DNA of 64,000 nucleotides from the NCBI GenBank assembly GCA_049889095.1, contig JBLJFK010000001.1. The stretch is one strand, 5' to 3'. The notes under the pieces were generated by a model. That model ran no database searches, was not told the DNA's origin, and was given only the letters and a program-made list of their open reading frames with translations. Positions 41,108 through 49,298 of the stretch are shown here, piece by piece (within the stretch, counting starts at the first letter, position 1; each line of letters opens with the position of its first letter). This DNA comes from Ewingella sp049889095. Its GTDB lineage: Bacteria > Pseudomonadota > Gammaproteobacteria > Enterobacterales > Enterobacteriaceae. Made by a program: the position numbers and the translations under genes.

Positions 41108-41291
41108 GAATAACATTATTAACTTTCTTTGGCACATTATCGCCACTCTCTCCCGATAGAACTTTGATATCTGCAGTACAGGTAAGTCTTCCTGGGGCGC
41201 CTCCTCGTTGAGTTGGCGCCTTTCACCGGGATATATTACGAGGGAGAACTCTTTCCTACATTTTCATTCCGCCGTCTCTCACCTCTCCAAA

Positions 41292-43523
41292 CTAGTTGAA
41301 TTCCGCCCAATCCTCCAGTGCCTTAAAGTGCATATTGATATCACCGAACCTCATACGAGCACCGCGCGTTAACGCTTCCAGCTCCCAGCGTTCCGCGACA
41401 ATGCCGTTTTTTGCTAATTCACTCGATATCATCGGCAACCTGGCACGTTCTGAGGGCGTCAATCTGGCTGACGGAGCTATATCGCGGGCCTTGGTTGGGT
41501 CATAACCTCGCTGCGCTTTGCTAATCCGTGGGTTGTCTTGACGGATACGCGCCACAATCGCCCTCACGGCGGCTATGTCGTTCCAGTCAATCGCCGATCC
41601 CGTATCGTTTTCGGCGGTCACTGTGTGTGATTCAGGCCGGTTATTTTGGCTTTTCTGCCGATTTGTCCCGGCAGGACTTCCGGCCAACCCACAGTTATTG
41701 ACAGGACTCCGAGGCGCGCCAGAGGCGCTTTTTAAAGTCAAAGAATTAACGTCAACGGCAGACGCCACGATCCTCCATTGAGTTGTGCGGGTTTCATAAA
41801 CGTTAGCATCGCCGAGGTGAGGCGCGAAAATACCCACGACCTTTTGCACGTCTTCATCATACGCATTCAGCTCATCAGCAACGCGACGCGCGACACGCAC
41901 GGTCTGGTCTTCACGCGAAACGTTAGCGCCACCCTGTGCGGCAATGTAGGAAGCAAAATCACCGGCATCAGCAGCGGCACGCACGGCTTCAACTTCGTCG
42001 TCAAACGTGTCAGCCAAGCTAATAGACCGAATGCGTCGGCACTCGCGATACGCGCCCATCGTGGGTAAGCCAATCGGGTGAAATTGCGGTATACGCCACG
42101 TAGCGGCCCATGCGGTAACCGCAGCAGCAGAGTCGGTAAGCAGCTCGCCGGTTTCGTGGTCGCGCTCGCCTTCCAGTGCGTAGCCATCGATATTCTTCGC
42201 AATGTATTTAGCGATGTAACCCGCCGCGCCGCCACGGTTCATGTGCTTACAGTCAAAGCGATTCTTTGCTGCCCCACGTTCGTCGCCGTCTTCCTTCATG
42301 GCGCGCTTACGCATGATGTCGATCACGCGTAAGCGCTGGGCAGGCTTGGTGAAAAGCATCATGTGCCAGTGCGGCGTCGCATCGTGGTGAGGCTCAACAA
42401 CGCGCATGCCGTAAACCTGCAGGCCATCATCTTTAAACGCGGTGCGGATCTTGCTCCACACATTGCACAGATAGCGCTGTCCATCTTTCGGCGTATAGAC
42501 TTCTTTGTCCCACGTCCGGTTGAACTGCACCCGTTTATCTTTGCCTTTGCCGACGGTCCGGGTTGGGTGAAATTTTGAAGGCGTGGTGATAGTGATAAAC
42601 ATACCCACATCACCGGCCTGTGCCGCATAGCCTTCAATCCCGGCAATTGTGCTCATGAGTTCCATACGGCGGATCTCAGGGTTTGAAATGCTCGCCATCA
42701 CCTTATCGATCAGGCTGAAACGCTCACCGGTTTCGACGTTTTCAATATCGCAGCTTTTGAGGTAGTCGATATTTGACTGGCGGCGCGCTTTCACTTCGCG
42801 GATTGCCTGCTTACTGGCATAGGGGGATTTACTGCGATTAACGTTGCCGATAGCGATCAGTAACGCTTCGCGCCAGCGGGTGCGCTGTGCTTTTAACTGG
42901 CGGACCCAGCAGTCGGGATTAACCAGGCGCGACAGGCTGGCGATGGCTGAACGGGCATCAAGACCACCTTTGCGGTATTTCTGCCAGTGCATCGGGAAAA
43001 CATTGAAAGCGCGGGCCATGCCGGCAAGCTGACCATAAAGCTCAGCCTGGGTGTCGTTTTCAAACAGCACGGCGCTGTCACCGTCGTTTTCTGCGAGCAG
43101 CTCATCGCAGCGCGTTTCATAAATGGCCTTGAGCTGCGCGGCAATGTCCTGCGCCAGTATGCGCAAGCCTTTATCTTTCAGATTCGGCAAACGGTGATAG
43201 GTATCGGACTCTGAGACAAAACGCAGCGACGCATTCAGATCCATAGCATGGGCGGCATTTACGGAATCAACGCGCGGCAGGATATTGCGGCCCAGCGTGA
43301 AAACGAGGTATTTGTTTGCGGCGTGCAGACCTTTTTCTTTCAGCAGGTACTTATGGCGACTGGTGAAGGTTTCATAGAGATCGTGGGATAGCGTTTTTAC
43401 TTTATCTAAAACGACTTGCCCCTGACGGAATTCGTCACGGGTAAGCGGTCTTTCATACTGCCCGGCAATTGCCGGGCGTGGTGCGTTCCAGGGGTAAGCC
43501 CATTCGGTAACAGCAAACATCAT
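41292..43523 (-). CDS. A: Replication initiation endonuclease gpA (HUH, rolling circle)
   Basis: The 743-aa protein (P2 gpA 761 aa) nicks the phage origin and stays covalently attached to the 5' end. The HUH metal site is visible in EPHHDATPHWHMMLF (His-Trp-His), and the two catalytic tyrosines are four residues apart in GGAAGYIAKYIAKNIDGYAL. The start is the ATG at 43523 (MMFAVTEWAYPWNAP) overlapping the stop of the upstream gene (GAATGATG). The origin in P2 lies within A itself. The C-terminus is duplicated as a remnant near 38.7 kb. Confidence 0.94.
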   Translation of the reverse strand: MMFAVTEWAYPWNAPRPAIAGQYERPLTRDEFRQGQVVLDKVKTLSHDLYETFTSRHKYLLKEKGLHAANKYLVFTLGRNILPRVDSVNAAHAMDLNASLRFVSESDTYHRLPNLKDKGLRILAQDIAAQLKAIYETRCDELLAENDGDSAVLFENDTQAELYGQLAGMARAFNVFPMHWQKYRKGGLDARSAIASLSRLVNPDCWVRQLKAQRTRWREALLIAIGNVNRSKSPYASKQAIREVKARRQSNIDYLKSCDIENVETGERFSLIDKVMASISNPEIRRMELMSTIAGIEGYAAQAGDVGMFITITTPSKFHPTRTVGKGKDKRVQFNRTWDKEVYTPKDGQRYLCNVWSKIRTAFKDDGLQVYGMRVVEPHHDATPHWHMMLFTKPAQRLRVIDIMRKRAMKEDGDERGAAKNRFDCKHMNRGGAAGYIAKYIAKNIDGYALEGERDHETGELLTDSAAAVTAWAATWRIPQFHPIGLPTMGAYRECRRIRSISLADTFDDEVEAVRAAADAGDFASYIAAQGGANVSREDQTVRVARRVADELNAYDEDVQKVVGIFAPHLGDANVYETRTTQWRIVASAVDVNSLTLKSASGAPRSPVNNCGLAGSPAGTNRQKSQNNRPESHTVTAENDTGSAIDWNDIAAVRAIVARIRQDNPRISKAQRGYDPTKARDIAPSARLTPSERARLPMISSELAKNGIVAERWELEALTRGARMRFGDINMHFKALEDWAEFN

Positions 43524-44530
43524 TCGCAAACGCCAGCATAAACGCTGTTACAGACAGATTGATCTGTCGAAGCCATGAGTAAATCGAATTGGTTGCCCCC
43601 GCGAGTTGTTAGCGCCCAATCTCTATAGGTTTTTATTCCATGAGACGAAAGGCTAATTTCAGCGCTGTTTTTCGTTGCCTTTTTAGGGTCATGCCCAGAA
43701 TGGAAGAAAACAGCATTCCCACGACGCGAACAGGCTGCAACGATTCCTTCCCATTCAGAAAGGCGCTTAACCTCATCAGGCCAACGCTTAAAGATTTGTC
43801 CCAACTCGGCCTTAACAACATTGACGCAAGGCATACAACCAACACGATGACAACCTTGCTCATAAAGCGGATTGGGTTTAATACCGTGCCGTTTCGCCAG
43901 TGCAAATACTTCGTCATGCGTCCAATTGAGAATTGGGCGATAAATATTTAAACCTTTACCGAGATCAAAACCAGATTCCCACTCACTCAACAGAGCGCGC
44001 TGCGGTGATTCCTGTGCGCGCACGCCCTGCCATGTGACAACCTGATCAAATTTAGTGAGCAATGGATTTATAAACTGATCGCGGACCGGCGCACTCTTTA
44101 ATTCCGTAGAACAAAAACGGCCCTTTGTGGAAGGGAAGCGCCCTTTCCACATGCACAAATCCAGAAATGGTATGCCTGTTGGGTGAAGTGTTTTAAGAGC
44201 AGTCTGGATAATTTTCTCAGCCTGCTTCGCGGTAAAGCCACATTCAGTAGTAAGGGATTCAGGCCATTTTTCTGAAATAAACTTTCGCTTATTAGTCATG
44301 CGTTCAGTGAAGTCGGCTTTAACTCTTTTCACCGTTCCCAGCTTGCTCTCAAGATAAGATAAGTATTCAAGCGTCTGAGGGTGTTCATGACCAGTGTCGG
44401 CAAAAACGGTCATATACAACACGCCTGCTTCGCGTGCTAAAAGCCACTGAGCCAGTGAGTCCTTACCGCCTGAAACAGTAATAGCGTTCAGCGTTCCCCA
44501 TGCAAAACAGCGGCTGTCGATCGTCATCAT
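43520..44530 (-). CDS. PP-loop ATPase of the PAPS-reductase family
   Basis: The 336-aa protein has the PP-loop SGGKDS at residues 20-25, used by PAPS reductases, DndC and other enzymes that adenylate substrates. A cysteine cluster (GCHRVGCMPC) could bind an iron-sulfur cluster or activated sulfur. It overlaps the adenine methylase gene upstream by 4 nt and gene A downstream by 4 nt, so the three form one early operon. Similar genes occur in other P2-like phages without a defined role. DNA or nucleotide modification is plausible from the pairing; sulfate assimilation is unlikely in this context. Confidence 0.8.
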   Translation of the reverse strand: MMTIDSRCFAWGTLNAITVSGGKDSLAQWLLAREAGVLYMTVFADTGHEHPQTLEYLSYLESKLGTVKRVKADFTERMTNKRKFISEKWPESLTTECGFTAKQAEKIIQTALKTLHPTGIPFLDLCMWKGRFPSTKGRFCSTELKSAPVRDQFINPLLTKFDQVVTWQGVRAQESPQRALLSEWESGFDLGKGLNIYRPILNWTHDEVFALAKRHGIKPNPLYEQGCHRVGCMPCVNVVKAELGQIFKRWPDEVKRLSEWEGIVAACSRRGNAVFFHSGHDPKKATKNSAEISLSSHGIKTYRDWALTTRGGNQFDLLMASTDQSVCNSVYAGVCE

Positions 44531-45414
44531 ACTGTTTCCTCTTCACGCTCAGGAAAACCAGCCATCAGCAGAGAGTCGACAGCGGGATCGGGCGGCAGAT
44601 ACTGCGGTTGCTTTGGTGTGATTTTGGCGATGATCTCAGGGGCCGATTTCGCGCAGCCGGCGGAAGCACCAACGGAACGCCGCGCACTCAGCTCAGTGAT
44701 GTTGAAAGCGCTGTAAATCGAACGGGCAGCAGGCACGTCAGCATTTGACGCGATGACCGGATAGCTTCTTTCTGACAGACGTTGAAGAAGTAAGGCAAGG
44801 CGACACTGATCGTCATCATTGAAACCAGCGGTGTGATAATTGGTGAAGTTCTTTTCTTTCGTGCCAGATAAATAGGGCGGATCGCAATACACCACATCGC
44901 CGGGGACAACCATGCGCAAAGTTTCTTCGAACGAGCAGCAAACGAAAGTGGCGCGCTTTGCCTTCACTGCAAAAGCACGGATCTCATCTTCGGGAAAATA
45001 TGGCGCTTTATACTTGCCATAGGGAACGTTAAAGCCGCCAGACTGGTTATAACGGCACAGTCCGTTAAAACAGTGACGATTTAAATAGAGGAACATCGTA
45101 CTTCTAATTAATTGGTCACCGAACCTGGAGTTAAATGCATCGCGGATTTTATAATATTGCACATCAGTGTTGTGGTCCGTGAAGAAAGCTTTCGCTAATC
45201 CAATTACTGCGTCGACATCTTTTGCAATTTGCTTATACAGATTAATCAAATCCAAATTGATATCTGCGACTAAATAGGCCGGATAATCATTATTTATCAT
45301 TACCGCACAAGAACCAGCAAACGGCTCAACCAGTCGATCACCGGCTGGCAGATGCTGCTTAAGGGTTTCCATCACCCGGGATTTAGAACCCGCCCATTTT
45401 AAAATAGTTCTCAC
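44527..45414 (-). CDS. dam: Phage DNA adenine-N6 methyltransferase (Dam, D12 class)
   Basis: The 295-aa enzyme has the SAM-binding LKWAGSKSRVM (FxGxK-type motif) near the N-terminus, LVEPFAGSCAVMINN, and catalytic DPPY at residues 178-181. D12-class enzymes of this type methylate GATC. It starts with GTG at 45414 behind AAGGGATCAAC. It may protect phage DNA from restriction or tune expression. The C-terminal tail (about residues 255-295, ARRSVGASAGCAKSAPEIIA) is proline-rich and variable. Confidence 0.92.
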   Translation of the reverse strand: MRTILKWAGSKSRVMETLKQHLPAGDRLVEPFAGSCAVMINNDYPAYLVADINLDLINLYKQIAKDVDAVIGLAKAFFTDHNTDVQYYKIRDAFNSRFGDQLIRSTMFLYLNRHCFNGLCRYNQSGGFNVPYGKYKAPYFPEDEIRAFAVKAKRATFVCCSFEETLRMVVPGDVVYCDPPYLSGTKEKNFTNYHTAGFNDDDQCRLALLLQRLSERSYPVIASNADVPAARSIYSAFNITELSARRSVGASAGCAKSAPEIIAKITPKQPQYLPPDPAVDSLLMAGFPEREEETV

Positions 45415-45423
45415 GTTGATCCC

Positions 45424-45540
45424 TTAATCGTAATTACGGTTTTCAGGCCGTTTTTTAAAATCTGCATCACTGATATCCGCAGCGAGGAAACCGCTGGCGA
45501 TAACGGCCAAAACACCCACCAGAACGTAGAAAGCAATCAT
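45424..45540 (-). CDS. 38-aa single-pass membrane protein
   Basis: MIAFYVLVGVLAVIASGFLA is one hydrophobic helix, followed by an acidic/basic tail (ADISDADFKKRPENRNYD). It overlaps the upstream zinc-finger gene by 4 nt (ATGA), which supports translation. Found in the early operon of the prophage; function unknown. Confidence 0.6.
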   Translation of the reverse strand: MIAFYVLVGVLAVIASGFLAADISDADFKKRPENRNYD

Positions 45541-45761
45541 GCGCGCCTCCGATAAAGCCGATCTCTTTGTTCCTGCAATTCCTTACAGGTCACGCATAAT
45601 TCAACGCCCGGCAAAGCAGCGCGGCGGGTTTCGGGGATAGGGCGGTCACAGTCGATGCAGAACATTGCAGAGACGCCGGTCACTGACTGGCGGGCGGCGT
45701 TGATTTGAGCATCAAGGATTTCAGCCTGGCGCTCGGTAATTGAATCGAGTAAATCCGGCAT
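45537..45761 (-). CDS. TraR/DksA-type zinc finger protein
   Basis: The 74-aa protein has the four-cysteine finger FCIDCDRPIPETRRAALPGV, then ELCVTCKE, preceded by a helical arm (TERQAEILDAQINAA). This is the short TraR-like form that can bind the RNA polymerase secondary channel and mimic DksA/ppGpp. Members are standard in the early operon of P2/186 phages. It overlaps the genes on both sides. Confidence 0.9.
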   Translation of the reverse strand: MPDLLDSITERQAEILDAQINAARQSVTGVSAMFCIDCDRPIPETRRAALPGVELCVTCKELQEQRDRLYRRRA

Positions 45762-46018
45762 CAGTGAATTTCTCCGGCTGCATTACGAATGCGCTCTGCT
45801 TCAACTCGCAGTGCTTCAACCGCTTCGGCGGTGGTCATGTCATGCTTAACGACATAAGACGCCAGTACTTCAAGACGGTTGGAAAAGACTTCTGCATCAT
45901 TGCGGCGCTGATCGTCACGTGCGTTGTTCAAAAGGATAAGAACGGCGGCGGTGTGTTCACTACCGGACTTTGCTCGGTCAACGGCAATATCCGTTGCTTT
46001 CTGCTGGCTTAAATTCAT
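45761..46018 (-). CDS. DUF2732-like early phage protein
   Basis: The 85-aa protein starts at the ATG at 46018 (MNLSQQKATDIAVDRAKSGS) behind AGGAATATCACA. It is fully helical (ARDDQRRNDAEVFSNRLEVL). The resemblance to small DUF2732 proteins of P2-like phages is from memory of the layout. Function unknown. Confidence 0.65.
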   Translation of the reverse strand: MNLSQQKATDIAVDRAKSGSEHTAAVLILLNNARDDQRRNDAEVFSNRLEVLASYVVKHDMTTAEAVEALRVEAERIRNAAGEIH

Positions 46019-46084
46019 TGTGATATTCCTGTTTTTAGGCAAAAGAATGCCCGGCGAGTTGAACGCCTATTAAATTAATTTCTA

Positions 46085-46387
46085 TTAGTGACTAGTATTT
46101 AATGCGCAATCATCTTCACTGATAAATCTTGGCAGTGAGTCAGCAAGGTCAATTAAAGAATTCAGTGCGGCAACCACTTGCTTACGTTCGGCGTATGTCA
46201 ATTCCGAGAACTTCATTTCAACATGACGAGTTTTTAAACCAGCATGGAAGCAAATCGTTTTACGCATATGCGGCGGACTGGCGTCAAATGCTTCCTGCGC
46301 TGCATTCTTTCGGAACGGAAACATTTCTTTAATACGAGAAAGATGTTTAATTCCGATTTCTCTTTGCTTTTCGTTTGCTAATAACAT
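46085..46387 (-). CDS. Small early phage protein (DUF5347-like)
   Basis: The 100-aa protein starts at the ATG at 46387 (MLLANEKQREIGIKHLSRIK) with GAGGTCCCC upstream; the longer frame to 46513 overlaps the next gene. The segment MRKTICFHAGLKTRHVEMKF is basic. I know the family only as a P2-like hypothetical. Function unknown. Confidence 0.65.
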   Translation of the reverse strand: MLLANEKQREIGIKHLSRIKEMFPFRKNAAQEAFDASPPHMRKTICFHAGLKTRHVEMKFSELTYAERKQVVAALNSLIDLADSLPRFISEDDCALNTSH

Positions 46388-46394
46388 GGGGACC

Positions 46395-46571
46395 TCAACT
46401 AAATAAGCGCTTAAATAGCGGCTTTCTTTTCGCTGGAGTTGGCGCGGAGCTAAAAGCAGCCTGACGCGGTGCGGGGTTCCAGCACTTACCACTCGGTAAT
46501 TCAATCCAGCCATGGCCGAAATGACGCGCCGGCGATTGTTGCTTTAACAGCGGAGCGATAGAGATAGCCAT
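46395..46571 (-). CDS. 58-aa Fil-like (DUF2724) protein
   Basis: The frame MAISIAPLLKQQSPARHFGH, GWIELPSGKCWNPAPRQAAF ends with a basic tail (KRKPLFKRLFS). The QQSPARHFGHGWIELPSGK core is shared with the 186 Fil (filamentation) family as I recall it; Fil blocks host cell division when expressed. The start lies 3 nt after the upstream gene stop codon. Confidence 0.7.
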   Translation of the reverse strand: MAISIAPLLKQQSPARHFGHGWIELPSGKCWNPAPRQAAFSSAPTPAKRKPLFKRLFS

Positions 46572-46573
46572 GG

Positions 46574-47080
46574 TTACACCATCCCGTTAGTGGTGATGCT
46601 GGCTATAGTGCCAACGGCGGAAGCAAGTGCCGGTGAAGCCTGAACGCGGCCCTGAACAATCAAGCCGATCAGGGAAAGGTGTCGGATCCCAGCATTCACG
46701 CCATCAAGTAACGACATCCGACGCTGTGAGGTGACATTACCGCCGCGAACGGCATCTGCTGCAATAGAACCCACGGCGGCGGTTGCCTGAAGTGCGTAGG
46801 TTGAAAGGTTTAAGGTTGCCAGCTCGTTCACAGGCACTGATGGCAGGCAGTTAATCTGTGCCAGCATGCCGTCGAGCAGGGCAGCGTCTTCTGTCAGGTC
46901 AGTGATCAGCAGCACTTCTTCACAGGTCAGTTTGTGAGGTTGCTCCGGGTTGAACTTATTCCGCAGGATTTGGGGTTTAGTTCCCATATCAGCCGCCAGT
47001 TCAGCGATATTGTGACGATTCACAAATGCCTTACAGGCTTCGTCAAAGTGATTTTGTTTAGAAACGCGATAATCAAACAT
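46574..47080 (-). CDS. CII-family phage regulatory protein
   Basis: The 168-aa protein begins MFDYRVSKQNHFDEACKAFV and contains an HTH (IAELAADMGTKPQILRNKFN) and LTCEEVLLITDLTEDAALLD, the features of the 186 CII family. CII helps to establish lysogeny by activating the repressor gene. It is the second gene of the early leftward operon after the Cox-like gene. Confidence 0.88.
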   Translation of the reverse strand: MFDYRVSKQNHFDEACKAFVNRHNIAELAADMGTKPQILRNKFNPEQPHKLTCEEVLLITDLTEDAALLDGMLAQINCLPSVPVNELATLNLSTYALQATAAVGSIAADAVRGGNVTSQRRMSLLDGVNAGIRHLSLIGLIVQGRVQASPALASAVGTIASITTNGMV

Positions 47081-47111
47081 TGTTAGTCTCTGCTCGTTTG
47101 AATAATCTGGC

Positions 47112-47528
47112 TCAAGGCTTTATGTAGCGGCACTTGATGGCTTGCTGACGGTTTTTCTCGCGCCATGCTTCGAGATTGATCAACGCATTACCGTGACGCT
47201 CCATTACGATAGTTTGCTTTTGACCCGTTTCTCTGGATATACGGTTCTGGGTAACAGTACTTGATGGGGTAGGGGCGAGCAGGACAACACCATTGGCGAT
47301 CCACTTTTCGAGAACCGCACCGCTGATTCCATTGATAGAAGCGAAATCTTTCTTCGATATAGTCGGAGATGTTGCCAGAGTGGTCAGTTGCAAACTTACC
47401 GTGTTAACAATAGTTGCAGAAATGGCTGACTCTAAGGCGGGTAGTAGCTGAGAAATTAATGAACCTATGAACTGTTTAGAAGCAGCTCTTTTCTTTAGTT
47501 TTGTGCTAATTGCATTCCGGCGAGACAT
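47112..47528 (-). CDS. Cox/Apl-like excisionase-repressor with an extra N-terminal segment
   Basis: The 138-aa protein has a C-terminal winged-helix-like part, SKKDFASINGISGAVLEKWI, ANGVVLLAPTP, then NALINLEAWREKNRQ. This has the layout of P2 Cox (EFAKLIG...AVRRMIDKG...PAWN). It stands divergent from cI, exactly where cox/apl lies. An N-terminal basic and hydrophobic stretch (residues 1-55) is not present in P2 Cox (91 aa). It is expected to repress the lysogenic promoter and help excision. Confidence 0.65.
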   Translation of the reverse strand: MSRRNAISTKLKKRAASKQFIGSLISQLLPALESAISATIVNTVSLQLTTLATSPTISKKDFASINGISGAVLEKWIANGVVLLAPTPSSTVTQNRISRETGQKQTIVMERHGNALINLEAWREKNRQQAIKCRYIKP

Positions 47529-47644
47529 AAAGCAAAATCCCTATTCAGTCGTTTGAGTTCTATGGTGTTACATGTGGTGTGTAGGCACTTTAGATCGCTT
47601 TATTTGAACTGTAAATCTCTTTTGGCGATTTGTTGGTAAAAAAA
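47529..47644. promoter_or_regulatory. Divergent early/lysogenic control region
   Basis: This 116-bp spacer separates the Cox-like and CI genes and must hold the early and repressor promoters with CI operators. A loose inverted pair AGTTC/GAACT (near 47557 and 47606) is the only symmetric signal I could find. Operators are not resolved. Confidence 0.5.
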
Positions 47645-48499
47645 ATGCGTTTAGAAAATGCCGTAGCTGCTGATGTGCTAGAAAGAATCCTTTCTGCATA
47701 TGGCTTTACTATGCAAAAAGAACTGAGTGATAAGCTTGGTATTGCTAAAAGCAATGTTGCAAGTTGGATGCAGCGTGGGCAAGTTCCTGGCAACGTTCTG
47801 GTTCAGTGCGCACTGGATACAGGAGCAGATGTTCAATGGCTAGTGAATGGCGTGTTTGCAAATGAAAGTATTAATGCCGAACCGTCATGTTTAGATAGAT
47901 CAGTGAGTCGGGTGAAGGGCAAAGCACTAATCGAAATTATGCTTTCAACTGGTGGACGCCCTGTCCTGCAAAGGATTATGGATGCATACAGATTTAAGAC
48001 TCAAAAGGAACTAAGTGATTATCTATTGATATCAGCTGCCACGATCAGTACATGGATACGCAGAGAATTTTTTCCTGGTGATGTGGTGATAGCATGCTCA
48101 CTCGATACTGGCGTTTCATTGGCGTGGCTTGCGACAGGGAAGGGAGCAAAAGTTCCACGAAATAACAGTAATATATTAATTCCCAAGAAATGTTTAAATG
48201 CTGGCACTATAGAAAATTCTGGCGATTGGGAATCAGATGTGGATTTTATACCACATGAAGTAGTCAAACCCGTTTTCGTTCATAGTAACTCTGGTTCTTG
48301 GATCGCTGACTTTGGTACTACTGATATCAGCAATGGTCGGTGGATTCTTGGGATAGATGGTAAATATGATATCTATGATGTCGTTCTCTTACCTGGCAAA
48401 AAGATCAATGTCACAAGTAAAGGCTTAACCTTTACTTGCGGGATTAATGAAGTCACAGCCTCTGGAAAAATCGTTGTGACAATGGAATATAACTTTTAG
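47645..48499 (+). CDS. CI-type repressor with two tandem N-terminal HTH domains
   Basis: The protein (284 aa from the ATG at 47645; no good ribosome-binding site) has two copies of the 186-CI-type HTH domain. They are residues 8-69 (VLERILSAYGFTMQKELSDK...DVQWLVNG) and 104-166 (VLQRIMDAYRFKTQKELSDY...SLAWLATG), joined by a 35-residue linker. The C-terminal part (about 210-284) fits the oligomerisation domain of 186 CI (residues such as GRWILGIDGKYDIYDVVLLP). It should maintain lysogeny. 186 CI has one such domain. Both recognition helices differ in sequence (IAKSNVASWMQ versus ISAATISTWIR). Confidence 0.88.
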   Translation: MRLENAVAADVLERILSAYGFTMQKELSDKLGIAKSNVASWMQRGQVPGNVLVQCALDTGADVQWLVNGVFANESINAEPSCLDRSVSRVKGKALIEIMLSTGGRPVLQRIMDAYRFKTQKELSDYLLISAATISTWIRREFFPGDVVIACSLDTGVSLAWLATGKGAKVPRNNSNILIPKKCLNAGTIENSGDWESDVDFIPHEVVKPVFVHSNSGSWIADFGTTDISNGRWILGIDGKYDIYDVVLLPGKKINVTSKGLTFTCGINEVTASGKIVVTMEYNF

Positions 48500-48510
48500 A
48501 AGGAAAAAGC

Positions 48511-49089
48511 ATGGAAGCTATTATTATTGTTTCCCTTATTGTTGCTGCTTGGGCAATTAGCAGTATTTGCTCAAAAAACCAAAGCAAAACTAAAAAACTA
48601 TGGAAATCTATTTTAGCCGGTTGGTTTTTCGCTGGAGTCGGTAGTGCAGCAACTACACCTGAAGCATCAAGTATCAGCATAATTATACTAGTGATAGGCA
48701 TTGCTATTATTGCTTATTCAAACCATCAGAATACTAAAAAAACATCCTCAAATGATGATATCTTTCGCGAACACAGAGAAGCACTTAAAAGCTTTGAGTT
48801 TGAAGGTGAAATAACTAAAAAAAGAACTTATCGAGAGACTAAGTTTACAAGTAAATTCACTGATACTGAGTTAACTAAAGTTGCTTTTCACTATGTTAAC
48901 TCTAAAGGAGAAGAGACGTTTAGAGATGTTGATATCAAAAGTTACGATGGTCATTACTTAGAGGGTTATTGTCATCTTTCCAGGCAGTTAAGGACGTTTA
49001 TTCTTAATCGAATTGAAGGCGACATTATAATTAGAACAACAGGTGAGTTACTTGACCCTTACCAATGGGCAACTATGTTAGCTGATTAA
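48511..49089 (+). CDS. Membrane-anchored WYL-like domain protein
   Basis: The 192-aa protein has two N-terminal hydrophobic stretches (3-19 and 36-69). A cytoplasmic part follows with a WYL-like core at 122-170: VAFHYVNSKGEETFRDVDIK, then DGHYLEGYCHLSRQLRTFIL, then NRIEG. WYL domains usually sit on HTH regulators or defence proteins and sense ligands or nucleic acid; membrane-attached ones without HTH are uncommon in my experience. It starts 11 nt after cI behind AGAAGGAAAAAGC, so it is expressed from the lysogenic promoter. Function unknown; lysogenic conversion or superinfection exclusion is inferred. Confidence 0.75.
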   Translation: MEAIIIVSLIVAAWAISSICSKNQSKTKKLWKSILAGWFFAGVGSAATTPEASSISIIILVIGIAIIAYSNHQNTKKTSSNDDIFREHREALKSFEFEGEITKKRTYRETKFTSKFTDTELTKVAFHYVNSKGEETFRDVDIKSYDGHYLEGYCHLSRQLRTFILNRIEGDIIIRTTGELLDPYQWATMLAD

Positions 49090-49298
49090 AAACATGTGGT
49101 TAGACGGGAGTTATATGATGATCTCCGTCCCATTAACAAGGAAAATAGATGTGACGAATGTTATCATCTATATTATAATCATGGAGTTAGCATCAATCCA
49201 AAGAAATTGACATTTCCATACATTTACGTACAATAAGATAATTCTTAAATATCATTTTTTTTGATTCAATGTGTTGGATTAAGGGAATTCCAGACAAT

